From Tabrizicola sp. (GTDB lineage Bacteria; Pseudomonadota; Alphaproteobacteria; Rhodobacterales; Rhodobacteraceae), in the NCBI RefSeq assembly GCF_022842145.1, contig NZ_JALHQD010000001.1, positions 6,127-70,126 of the forward strand: 64,000 bases of DNA, written 5' to 3'. A program made the translations under genes and the position numbers. The notes below the pieces were generated by a model. The model made no database searches, was not told the DNA's origin, and saw only the letters and a list, made by a program, of their open reading frames with translations. This document shows, piece after piece, positions 49,996-57,662 of this stretch. Positions within the stretch are counted from its first letter, which is position 1, and each line of letters begins with the position of its first letter.

Positions 49996-50502
49996 TCACC
50001 GCACCAACGGCCCGCCGAACACCCGCTCCTCCCCCTCCGCCACCGCCTTCTGCACCCCCTCCTGAGCCTTCGCCCGGACGGCCTCCACCACCGGCGGCCC
50101 TGCGTCCTCCCACGCCCCACCCGTCACCTTCGCCACATCCCCGAACTGCGGCTTCTCGCCGGACCAGGCCTCCTCCCGCTCCCGGTAATGCGCCAGCGTC
50201 TCGGCCCCGCGGATCACTCCGGCCAGCCGCGCGTGCATGTAGCTTTTCAAGACGTCGTTGATCCGCGGCCCGTAGCCCTCGCCCATCGACCGGAAGAACT
50301 TCAGCACATCCGCCTCCAGCGCGATGCAGACCCGCTGCTTGGCCTGTCGCGGCGTCGCCGTGGCGATCTCGTGCCAGGCCTCGGGAATGCGCCCGGTCAG
50401 TTCGATGGTGTTGTGCAGGTCCCATTCCAGCCGCCGCATGACGTCCATCATGTAGGTCATCTGGGCGCGCTGGCGGGGCGTCTGTTTCTTCAGGTCGGGC
50501 AT
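49996..50502 (-). CDS. BrnA-like antitoxin family protein
   Basis: The 168-residue protein contains, near residues 50-85, VCIALEADVLKFFRSMGEGYGPRINDVLKSYMHAR (positions 50391-50251 approximately), which fits the ribbon-helix-helix end of BrnA (it has the FFR-GxGYxxRIN pattern). BrnA antitoxins bind their own promoter and neutralise BrnT ribonucleases. No BrnT gene is visible, so this is an orphan or has another role. A C-terminal extension with acidic and Ala-rich sequence is unusual for BrnA. The start ATG at 50502 has AAGGAGG upstream. Confidence 0.75.
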   Translation of the reverse strand: MPDLKKQTPRQRAQMTYMMDVMRRLEWDLHNTIELTGRIPEAWHEIATATPRQAKQRVCIALEADVLKFFRSMGEGYGPRINDVLKSYMHARLAGVIRGAETLAHYREREEAWSGEKPQFGDVAKVTGGAWEDAGPPVVEAVRAKAQEGVQKAVAEGEERVFGGPLVR

Positions 50503-50556
50503 GGCGGCCTCCTTTGCGGCCCCCAGCCTCGCGCCCAAAGGTTAACAACGCCCAAG

Positions 50557-50572
50557 GCATACGCGCGTATGC
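50557..50572. promoter_or_regulatory. Candidate operator palindrome upstream of BrnA-like gene
   Basis: GCATACGCGCGTATGC is a perfect 16-bp palindrome 55-70 bp upstream of the BrnA-like start. Two further half-sites, ATACGCG (near 50582) and ATACGG (near 50593), follow on the same side. This layout fits a ribbon-helix-helix repressor binding its own promoter. Confidence 0.55.
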
Positions 50573-50719
50573 ACGGGGCGAATACGCGATGGATACGGGG
50601 TGTAGACCCCACTGTTGCATCCCTGCCCCATCCGCCGCCCACCCGTCCGAAAATGTGTCGCCATCTGCCTTAGCTTCGGCCTATAGTCTGCGGGAATCCT
50701 GACGGAAACTGGCACTCCC

Positions 50720-51418
50720 ATGATCGAACCCGACCTCCGCGACCGGATCCTTGCCGAGCCTGAACGGCTTTTGGAAGACCGCGACGTGATGAACGCCCTC
50801 GTCGCCGCCAACGACCGCGAGTTGGGGGCCAATGTCGTCGACCTCCGCGGCATCGCCATGCAGCGGCTGGAGAGCCGTCTAGACCGGCTGGAAGACACCC
50901 ATCGCTCGGTGATTGCAGCGGCTTACGAGAACCTGGCCGGGACCAACCAGGTCCACCGGGCGGTGCTGCAACTGCTGGAGCCGACGAATTTTGAAAGCTT
51001 CATCAAGGCCTTGACCGGTGAGGTCGCCCAGACCCTCCGCGTCGATGTGGTCCGCCTCGTCCTCGAAAGCCTGCAAGACGACCCCGAGACCGACCCCACC
51101 CTCCGCCGCCTTGGCGACGTCCTGCAAGTCGTCCCCGCCGGCTTCGTCGGCCATTACCTGACCAACGGCCGCAACGGCGCCGGCCGCCAGATCGTGCTGC
51201 GCTCCGTCACCACCCTGGCCCCCACGCTTTATGGTGAACGCGCCGAAGACCTCCAGTCCGAAGCCCTGATGAAACTCGACCTAGGCCCCAACCGCCTGCC
51301 GGGCATGCTGGTCTTCGCCTCCGAAGACCCGACCCAGTTCAAGTCCACCCACGGCACTGATCTTCTTCAGTTTTTTGCGGGCGTCTTCGAACGTTCGATG
51401 CGCCGGTGGCTGGGCTGA
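50720..51418 (+). CDS. DUF484-family protein
   Basis: The 232-residue protein has a coiled-coil N-terminal part (LRGIAMQRLESRLDRLEDTH) followed by a GAF-like domain (about 75-230), the layout of DUF484. Function is unknown. In many proteobacteria DUF484 is immediately upstream of xerC, as here, with the genes overlapping by 13 bp. Confidence 0.9.
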   Translation: MIEPDLRDRILAEPERLLEDRDVMNALVAANDRELGANVVDLRGIAMQRLESRLDRLEDTHRSVIAAAYENLAGTNQVHRAVLQLLEPTNFESFIKALTGEVAQTLRVDVVRLVLESLQDDPETDPTLRRLGDVLQVVPAGFVGHYLTNGRNGAGRQIVLRSVTTLAPTLYGERAEDLQSEALMKLDLGPNRLPGMLVFASEDPTQFKSTHGTDLLQFFAGVFERSMRRWLG

Positions 51419-52341
51419 GCGATCCCTACCTGGCCCCTGCGCTGGGGGCCGCGCTGGCGCAGTGGCTTTCGCACCTCGCCGCGCTGGAGGGTGCCGCGGT
51501 TAACACGGTCGAGGCCTACCGCCGCGACGTGACCCGCTATCTGAAGTTCCTGTCCGCACATAACGGCGGTGCCGAGGGCATCGCCGCCGTCGCGCGCACC
51601 ACCCAGTCCGACCTCCGCGCCTGGATGGCCGAGGAACGGTCGCGCGGCCTTTCCGCCAGGTCCCTCGCCCGCGCGCTTTCCGCCGTCAAAGGCTTCACCG
51701 CCTGGGCCGCCGACCGGACCGGGACCGACGCAACCACCGTCCTTTCCGCCCGCGGCCCCAAGTTCCGGCGCAAACTCCCCCGCCCGCTGTCAGAAGACGG
51801 TGCCGCCGCGATGCTGACCGAGATCGGCAGCGACGCCCGCGAAGACTGGATCGCCGCCCGCGACAGCGCAATCGCCACGCTGCTTTACGGTCTCGGCCTC
51901 CGCATCTCCGAGGCTCTTTCCCTGACCGGAGCCAACCATCCCCTGCCGCCCACACTGCGCATCACCGGCAAGGGCGGCAAGATCCGCCCCGTTCCGGTCA
52001 TCCCCGCCGCGGCTCAGGCTGTTGCGGATTACGTGCGGCACTGCCCGTTCGACCTGACGCCTAACGCCCCGCTTTTTCGCGGCGCGCGCGGCGGTCCGGT
52101 GAACCCCCGCCTAATCCAGGCCGCGATGGAGCGAGCGCGCCTGCGTCTTGGCCTGCCTGCAACCGCGACGCCCCATGCGCTGCGGCACAGCTTTGCCACG
52201 CACCTCTTGTCGGCGGGCGGCGACTTGCGTGCGATCCAGGAGCTTCTGGGCCACGCCTCGCTGTCCACCACGCAGGCCTACACCGCCGTCGATGCGGCGC
52301 GCCTGATGGAGGTCTACGAAAAAGCCCACCCGCGCGCCTGA
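51406..52341 (+). CDS. xerC: Tyrosine recombinase XerC
   Basis: The 311-residue protein has an N-terminal SAM-like core-binding domain (about 15-100) and a catalytic domain with the family residues: Arg in GLRISEAL, Lys in GKGGKIRPVP, HALRHSFATHL, GHASLSTTQAYTAV with the nucleophilic Tyr. It resolves chromosome dimers at dif with XerD. The GTG at 51406 overlaps the DUF484 stop. Confidence 0.94.
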   Translation: MAGLSDPYLAPALGAALAQWLSHLAALEGAAVNTVEAYRRDVTRYLKFLSAHNGGAEGIAAVARTTQSDLRAWMAEERSRGLSARSLARALSAVKGFTAWAADRTGTDATTVLSARGPKFRRKLPRPLSEDGAAAMLTEIGSDAREDWIAARDSAIATLLYGLGLRISEALSLTGANHPLPPTLRITGKGGKIRPVPVIPAAAQAVADYVRHCPFDLTPNAPLFRGARGGPVNPRLIQAAMERARLRLGLPATATPHALRHSFATHLLSAGGDLRAIQELLGHASLSTTQAYTAVDAARLMEVYEKAHPRA

Positions 52342-52393
52342 GGCGGACCGCCAAACTGTTGCACGCCGCGTCGTAATCCGCCATCAAGTCCAC

Positions 52394-53098
52394 ATGACCC
52401 CGCGCTTGAAAGCTCTCTCCGTCCATCTGCTCACCGCCTCGGGCGCGGTACTGGCGATGTTCGCCATGCTTGCAGCCGTGAAGGGCGAGTGGAGCCTGAT
52501 GTTCCTCTGGCTCGTCGTGGCGCTGATCGTCGACGGGATCGACGGCCCCTTGGCCCGTAGGTACGAGGTCCACAAGAACTGGCCGACCTATGACGGCGTT
52601 CTGATGGACCTGATCGTCGACTATCTGACCTACGTCTTCATCCCGGCTTTCGCGCTGTTCCAGTCCGGCCTGCTGCCCGGCTGGACCGGCTGGCTGGCCA
52701 TCATCGTGATCTGCTTCGGCTCGGTGGTCTATTTCGCGGACACCCGCATGAAGACCAAGGACAAAAGCTTTGCGGGCTTCCCGGCCTGCTGGAACATGGT
52801 GGTCCTCGTCCTCTTCGCGACCAAGCCCGGCGAGGCGGTCATCCTGTTGGTGGTGATCCTTCTGACGGTGACGATGTTCACCAACCTCAAGTTCATCCAT
52901 CCGGTCCGCACCAGCCGCTGGTACGAACTGTCGCTCGGCGTCTGCATCGCCTGGATCGTCCTCGCCGGCTGGGCTGCCTGGTGGGATTTCAACGAGGGTC
53001 CGGTGGCGAAGTGGCTTCTGGTGCTGACCTCGATGTACCTGATGCTGGCAGGGATCGCACAGCAGATCATCCCCGAGGGCATCCGCCGGGTGCGTTAG
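52394..53098 (+). CDS. pcs: Phosphatidylcholine synthase
   Basis: The 234-residue integral membrane protein has about seven hydrophobic segments and the CDP-alcohol phosphatidyltransferase motif (DGxDGPLAR, then YDGVLMDLIVDYLTYVF-type sequence). The phrases match Pcs, which condenses choline with CDP-diacylglycerol to make phosphatidylcholine. It is typical of alphaproteobacteria. It follows xerC by 52 bp on the same strand. Confidence 0.92.
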   Translation: MTPRLKALSVHLLTASGAVLAMFAMLAAVKGEWSLMFLWLVVALIVDGIDGPLARRYEVHKNWPTYDGVLMDLIVDYLTYVFIPAFALFQSGLLPGWTGWLAIIVICFGSVVYFADTRMKTKDKSFAGFPACWNMVVLVLFATKPGEAVILLVVILLTVTMFTNLKFIHPVRTSRWYELSLGVCIAWIVLAGWAAWWDFNEGPVAKWLLVLTSMYLMLAGIAQQIIPEGIRRVR

Positions 53099-53106
53099 GG
53101 CCAAAC

Positions 53107-53181
53107 GCTCGTCGACGGCTGCGCCCTCCTCGCTGGCCGCGCACCGCCGCGCGAGGAGAAGTCGCCAGACGCACGACGAGC
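53107..53181. other. Long imperfect hairpin between convergent pcs and EamA genes
   Basis: Paired arms are GCTCGTCG (53107-53114) with CGACGAGC (53174-53181), TGCG (53120) with CGCA (53170), and CTCCTCGC (53126-53133) with GCGAGGAG (53151-53158). The GCGAGGAGAAGTCG core also occurs near 11760. It probably ends transcripts from both sides; no T-run is present. Confidence 0.55.
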
Positions 53182-53187
53182 AACCCG

Positions 53188-54024
53188 CTAGAGCCGCGTC
53201 AGCATTACCCCCGCCACGATGATAACCGAGGCCAGCGCCTTCTCGCGGCCCATCTTCTCGCCGAAGACCAGCCAGCCGATCAACACCGCGAAGAGGATCG
53301 AGGTCTCGCGCAGCGCGGCGACCACGGCGATCGGCGCAAAGGTCATCGCCCAGATCGAGACGGCATAGGCCCCGTAGCTGGCGGCGGACGCAAAGGACCC
53401 CATCCGCCAGGCCTGCCAGTTGCGCGGGATCACGTCCCAGCCCCGCAGTGCCAGCATCCCCAGCGTGAAGAACACGCCGTCCGCCACGAAGACCCAGGCG
53501 ACATAGGCGGCGGGTGAGCCCGACACGCGCGCACCGAGGCCGTCGATCAGCGTATAAGTAGCCGTCGCGCAGGCCGACCCCAAGGCGAAGGGCAAGAGCT
53601 TGCGGTCCTCGCCGCTGGTGAAGACCCCCCGCGCCATCAGAAGGATACCGGCGGCCACCACCGCGATGCCGATGTATTCCTGGTGCGTCACGGCGTCCGC
53701 CAGAAAGGCCGCGCCGAAAAGCGCCACGATCATCGGTGCGGCACCCCTTGCGATGGGGTAGACGCGGGACAGGTCGCCCCGGTCATAGGCATAGGTCAGG
53801 AAGAACTTGTAGGCGAAATGCGTGCAACCCGCCGCGATGACCCAAGGGATTGCGGCCGGGTCGATGGCCGGGGTCAGCATCACCACCGCCAGCCCGATCG
53901 GCACCTCGACGATGGACAGGATCACCATCCCGCCGACCTTCGAAGTCCCCACCTTGATCAGCGCATTCCACAGCGCATGGAGGAAAGCCGCGCCCAGGAC
54001 GGCAAGGAAGACGCCAAGGGTCAC
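53188..54024 (-). CDS. EamA/DMT-family transporter
   Basis: A 278-residue inner-membrane protein with ten hydrophobic segments in two halves and the EamA-type end (AVLIGWLVFGEKMGREKALA). It is convergent with pcs. The third EamA-type gene in the window; the substrate is unknown. Confidence 0.85.
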   Translation of the reverse strand: MTLGVFLAVLGAAFLHALWNALIKVGTSKVGGMVILSIVEVPIGLAVVMLTPAIDPAAIPWVIAAGCTHFAYKFFLTYAYDRGDLSRVYPIARGAAPMIVALFGAAFLADAVTHQEYIGIAVVAAGILLMARGVFTSGEDRKLLPFALGSACATATYTLIDGLGARVSGSPAAYVAWVFVADGVFFTLGMLALRGWDVIPRNWQAWRMGSFASAASYGAYAVSIWAMTFAPIAVVAALRETSILFAVLIGWLVFGEKMGREKALASVIIVAGVMLTRL

Positions 54025-54130
54025 ATTGCACCCGTCATGAAACTGTCACGCAAGGCGTAAGCCCCGGCAGGACGGCGCACAAGCCGAAGCTTAGGTCCAG
54101 TCGCGCGCGGTCGATAGGTTCAGCCCAAGC

Positions 54131-54155
54131 GTAGGGTGGGCATATCGCCCACCCT
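54131..54155. repeat. GTAGGGTG palindrome, copy 7
   Basis: GTAGGGTGGGC, loop, GCCCACCCTGC, with the same GGGC arms as copy 1. It lies 10 bp past the end of the DUF3253 gene, in the interval between it and the EamA gene (54025-54165), which holds nothing else. Confidence 0.75.
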
Positions 54156-54165
54156 GCTCCCCCGC

Positions 54166-54393
54166 TCAACGCAGCCGCAGCCGGATCGGCCCCCGCGCGG
54201 TCAGCGGGTCCACTTCAACGCCGCTTTGCGTCACCATGATTTCCGGCATCCCTGCCGCCACCCGGCGAACCTCGGGCATCATCGCCTCCCACCCTTCCGG
54301 TTCCAGCACCTTTGCCACCTCGGACGGGCACAGCGACTTGCCCCGCCCGCGCCGCAACGCCAGATCCAGGATGGCCTCCCGCACCCCGTTCAT
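54166..54393 (-). CDS. DUF3253-family small protein
   Basis: The 75-residue protein matches the DUF3253 pattern: LALRRGRGKSLCPSEVAKVL, an E-x-W-x-x-x-MPEVRRVA core and the end ARGPIRLRL. Structures in this family are winged helix, but no function is established. It overlaps ogt by 4 bp (ATGA). Confidence 0.85.
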   Translation of the reverse strand: MNGVREAILDLALRRGRGKSLCPSEVAKVLEPEGWEAMMPEVRRVAAGMPEIMVTQSGVEVDPLTARGPIRLRLR

Positions 54394-54836
54394 AGCAAAA
54401 GCGCCCCCTCGTGCCGCAACAGGGCCGCCTTGGTCTCGACCCCTCCCGGCGCCGAAAAGCCGCCGAACCAGTTCGTCCCCGTGACCCGGTGGCAGGGAAT
54501 GACGATTGGCAAAGGGTTCGCCCCGCAGGCCTGCCCCACCGCCTGCGCCGGGGCCCCCACCGCCTTGGCGATCTGGCCATAGGTCCGCGTCTCGCCCCGG
54601 GGGATCGCGGCCATCGCCCGCCGGACGGCTTCGTTCAGCCCCGTGCCCCAATCCAGCGGCAGGTCGAACCGCTTCAAGCGCCCGTCGAAATAGGCCGCAA
54701 GTTGCGCCAGCCCTTCGGTCAGCACGGCACTTTCCCCCTGCGCGTCGGGCAGCCGCCACTCCAGCCCCACCAGGACCCCGTCCCGCTCCACCAGGCTGAC
54801 CGGCCCGAACGGCCCCGTGATCCCGGCCCGGATCAT
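54390..54836 (-). CDS. ogt: Methylated-DNA--protein-cysteine methyltransferase
   Basis: The 148-residue protein has the active-site motif IPCHRV (Cys115) and the GETRTYGQIAKAVGAPAQAVG helix-turn-helix. It removes methyl groups from O6-methylguanine in a suicide reaction. It overlaps the LysR gene by 4 bp and the DUF3253 gene by 4 bp, so all three are likely translated from one mRNA. Confidence 0.95.
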   Translation of the reverse strand: MIRAGITGPFGPVSLVERDGVLVGLEWRLPDAQGESAVLTEGLAQLAAYFDGRLKRFDLPLDWGTGLNEAVRRAMAAIPRGETRTYGQIAKAVGAPAQAVGQACGANPLPIVIPCHRVTGTNWFGGFSAPGGVETKAALLRHEGALLL

Positions 54837-55714
54837 CGCCCCCCCTCCCGCAACGGAGCGAAGGCCTGTCGCAGCACCTCGGCCATCCCCTCGATCGCCG
54901 GAGAGGTCCCCCGCGGGTTCCGCCGCAAGACCACCCGCGCCTGGTCGACGATGGGGAACCCGTCTTCCGTCGTCAGCTCGCGACAGCCCGCCGGGATTGT
55001 GCTGCGTGACAGGGGCGCAATCGCCATCCCGTTCGTCACCGCCACCCGGAAGCCGGCCGCCATGTCGCAGGACCAGGCCGCGCGCCAGTCGATGCTCAGC
55101 CGGTTCAGCGAGCCTTCCACGTAATCCCGGCTCCACTCGGACTTGAAGTACATCGCCACCGGCACCGGCCGCCGCAAATGCTGGGCGTGCGTCACCGAGG
55201 TGACCCAGACGGTGGGGTCGATGCACAGAACCTCGCCGTCCTGCACATACTGCCAGTCATAGATCACGCCGAGGTCGATCTCGTCCGCCTCCAGAGCCGC
55301 GATCTGCGACGTCGAATGGTCCACCCGGACCGAGACCTGCACCCCCTCGTGCCGCTCGTCGAAGGCCGCCAAGGCGCGGGGCAGGACCGTGCCGGAATAC
55401 TCGTCCGAGATCCCCACCCGCACCGGTCCGACCAGCGGCTTTTCCCGCAGGGCCACCGCCGCCTCGTCCAGAAGCGCCACCACCCGCCGCGCATAGGGCA
55501 CCAGTTGCTCGCCGCGCGGGGTGAGCACAACGCCGCGCGCCTGCCGGTCGAACAGGGGTTGGCCCAGGCTGTCCTCCAGACGCTTCACCTGCAGGCTGAC
55601 CGCTGATTGCGTCCGGTAAAGCCGTCCCGCCGCCGCCGTGACGGACCCGGCATCGGCCACCGCCAGAAAACTGCGCATCAGGTCACTGTCCAGCGGCTGC
55701 ATCGGAACACCCAT
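54833..55714 (-). CDS. LysR-type transcriptional regulator
   Basis: The 293-residue regulator has the N-terminal winged helix (SDLMRSFLAVADAGSVTAAA, then RTQSAVSLQVKRLEDSLG) and an effector domain with cysteine in WSCDMAAG. It is divergent from the DUF1127 gene at 55804 and leads the ogt-DUF3253 operon, so it may regulate either. Confidence 0.9.
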   Translation of the reverse strand: MGVPMQPLDSDLMRSFLAVADAGSVTAAAGRLYRTQSAVSLQVKRLEDSLGQPLFDRQARGVVLTPRGEQLVPYARRVVALLDEAAVALREKPLVGPVRVGISDEYSGTVLPRALAAFDERHEGVQVSVRVDHSTSQIAALEADEIDLGVIYDWQYVQDGEVLCIDPTVWVTSVTHAQHLRRPVPVAMYFKSEWSRDYVEGSLNRLSIDWRAAWSCDMAAGFRVAVTNGMAIAPLSRSTIPAGCRELTTEDGFPIVDQARVVLRRNPRGTSPAIEGMAEVLRQAFAPLREGGR

Positions 55715-55736
55715 GAGTCAGGCTTATGTCACCTAT

Positions 55737-55752
55737 CAAACCTATTCGTTTG
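55737..55752. promoter_or_regulatory. Inverted repeat in LysR/DUF1127 divergent promoter
   Basis: CAAAC, six bases, GTTTG is an inverted repeat between the divergent LysR and DUF1127 genes, inside an AT-richer tract. It is a candidate LysR-binding site. Confidence 0.4.
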
Positions 55753-55803
55753 TGAAATGTCAAACCCGTCCCTATCTCTGGGTCTCAAGCAAAGGAGACC
55801 ATC

Positions 55804-56019
55804 ATGTTCGCCCGCCTCTTCGCCCTTCTGCAGCTGCGCCGCTCGACTGCGTTCCTGCTGGAACGTGAAGATGACCACCTGTTGGACGACATCGGCCTCA
55901 CCCGCGACGACCTTCTGACGCTGCGCCGGGGCGACCATCTGACCCGCGCTTTCCTCAGCACGACCCGCCTTCCTTCGACGCCGACGCCCCGCGGTCTCCC
56001 CGTAAGCGCATCGGTTTGA
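55804..56019 (+). CDS. DUF1127-like mini-protein
   Basis: A 71-residue protein with AFLLEREDDHLLDDIGLTRDDLLTLR, close to the DUF1127 C-terminal pattern. AAAGGAG lies upstream of the ATG at 55804. Compared with the copy at 40065, it has a short N-terminus and a Thr/Pro/Ser-rich tail. It ends in a strong terminator. Confidence 0.82.
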   Translation: MFARLFALLQLRRSTAFLLEREDDHLLDDIGLTRDDLLTLRRGDHLTRAFLSTTRLPSTPTPRGLPVSASV

Positions 56020-56021
56020 CT

Positions 56022-56057
56022 CTTCGCCGGGGGTCTTGGGCCCTCGGCGAAGTTTTT
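56022..56057 (+). terminator. Rho-independent terminator after DUF1127-like gene
   Basis: CTTCGCCGGGGG and CCCTCGGCGAAG pair with one mismatch, followed by five T residues. It begins 3 bp beyond the stop of the DUF1127-like gene. Confidence 0.9.
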
Positions 56058-56076
56058 CCGCTACCTCCCGAGCGAC

Positions 56077-57597
56077 CTAGACCGGCAGCATCCGCCGCAG
56101 GATCTTGCCCGAGGCCGACTTGGGGATCGCCTCGATAAAGCTGATCCGCCGCGGCAGCTTGTAATGTGCCAGCCGTGCGGCCAGATGTTCCCGGATCGCG
56201 GCTTCGTCGGCCCCTTCGGCGGGCACGACGAAGGCCACCGGCACCTCACCCGCCTCATCATCCGGCACGCCCCTCACCGCCGCGTCCTTGACCATCGGGC
56301 AGGTCAAAAGCGCCTCCTCCACCTCGGCGGGGGCAACCTGGAAACCCTTGACCTTGATAAGTTCCTTCAGCCGGTCGCGGATGAAGACCCAGCCTTCGGC
56401 GTCCACCTCGGCCAGATCACCCGTCTTCAGCCAACCGTCCTGGGTCAGCGTGTCCGCCGTCGCCTCGGGCCGGTTGTGATACCCCGCCATCACCTGCGGC
56501 CCGCGCACCCAAAGCTCCCCTGCCTCGCCCGGCCCGGCATCGCGCCCGTCCACCACGATCCGGCACTCGGTCGAGGGCAACGTCACGCCCACCGAGCCCT
56601 TGCGCGCCTGACCCCTTGGCGTTGCGTGGCTCACGGGGCTCATCTCGGTCATCCCGTAGCCCTGCACCGACAGGCAACCGATCCGCGCCGCGACCGCATC
56701 ACCGACCTCCCCGCCCAAGGGAGCCGCGCCCGAGAAGAACCGGTCGACGCAGGACAGATCGAACCCCGCCACCATCGGGTGCTTCGCCAGCGCCACCGCC
56801 ACCGGGGGCGCACTGTACAGCGTCGGGGTCCGGTACTTCGCCGCCAGGGTCAGGAACTGCTCCAGATCGAACCGGGGCATCGTTACCACGCCCGCCCCTG
56901 CCGCCAAATGCATGTTCATCAGCACGGTCTGGCCGTAGATGTGAAAGAACGGCAGGAAGCCCACCGACCACGTCCCGGCATCACAGCAGACCATGGCCAG
57001 CATCTGATCCACATTGGCCACCAGATTGCGATGCGTCAGCCGCACGCCCTTGGGCAGACCCGTCGTCCCGCTGGAGTAGGGCAGCACCACCACATCCGTC
57101 TCGGCAGCGACCGGCACCTGGACCTGCAGCGGCGCGCCCATCAGCGCGGACAAGGGCGTCGCCCCCTCTGCCTCGCCGATCACCACGATCTCCCGACCCC
57201 CGGCGGCTGTTCGTGCGGTTTCCAGGAAGGCCGGGATCGTCACCAGCAACGTCGCGCCGGAATCCTCCAGCTGGTGCGCCACCTCGGGCGCGGTGTAGGT
57301 CGGGTTGATCGTCGTGACCGTCGCCCCGGCATAGGCGACACCGTGGAACACCACCGCGTATTCCGGACAGTTCGGCGCAAGGATCGCGACCACATCGCCC
57401 TGGCCGATGCCCCGCGACCGCAGCCCACCGGCCAGCCGCCGGACACCCTCGACCAAGGCCCCCGCCGTCATCTCGCGCCCAGAGGGGCCGTCGATCAGCA
57501 CCACCCGGTCAGGGTCGCCCTCCAGCCCGCGAAACACACGCTCGGTGATGCTTTCGCCGGTCAGCGGGATCGGCGGATACGGGCTTTGGTAGATCAT
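56077..57597 (-). CDS. AMP-forming acyl-CoA ligase (4-coumarate--CoA ligase-like)
   Basis: The 506-residue ANL-superfamily enzyme has the P-loop-like motif PYSSGTTGLPKGV, the YGMTE motif, GWLKTGDLAEV and a C-terminal domain with KGFQVAPAEVE and the catalytic lysine in SASGKILRR. It activates a carboxylate as an acyl-AMP and transfers it to CoA. The specific acid is not determinable. The ATG at 57597 has GGGGAGGA upstream. Confidence 0.92.
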   Translation of the reverse strand: MIYQSPYPPIPLTGESITERVFRGLEGDPDRVVLIDGPSGREMTAGALVEGVRRLAGGLRSRGIGQGDVVAILAPNCPEYAVVFHGVAYAGATVTTINPTYTAPEVAHQLEDSGATLLVTIPAFLETARTAAGGREIVVIGEAEGATPLSALMGAPLQVQVPVAAETDVVVLPYSSGTTGLPKGVRLTHRNLVANVDQMLAMVCCDAGTWSVGFLPFFHIYGQTVLMNMHLAAGAGVVTMPRFDLEQFLTLAAKYRTPTLYSAPPVAVALAKHPMVAGFDLSCVDRFFSGAAPLGGEVGDAVAARIGCLSVQGYGMTEMSPVSHATPRGQARKGSVGVTLPSTECRIVVDGRDAGPGEAGELWVRGPQVMAGYHNRPEATADTLTQDGWLKTGDLAEVDAEGWVFIRDRLKELIKVKGFQVAPAEVEEALLTCPMVKDAAVRGVPDDEAGEVPVAFVVPAEGADEAAIREHLAARLAHYKLPRRISFIEAIPKSASGKILRRMLPV

Positions 57598-57662
57598 GGC
57601 TGTCCTCCCCTGGTCAGGGGAGGATACCACGCTTTGAGACGAAAAGTTTCAGTCCCCTGACG

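Noticed and set aside
51406-52341. Tyrosine recombinase as the integrase of a mobile element
   Set aside because: It overlaps DUF484, follows the conserved DUF484-xerC order, and has XerC length and motifs.
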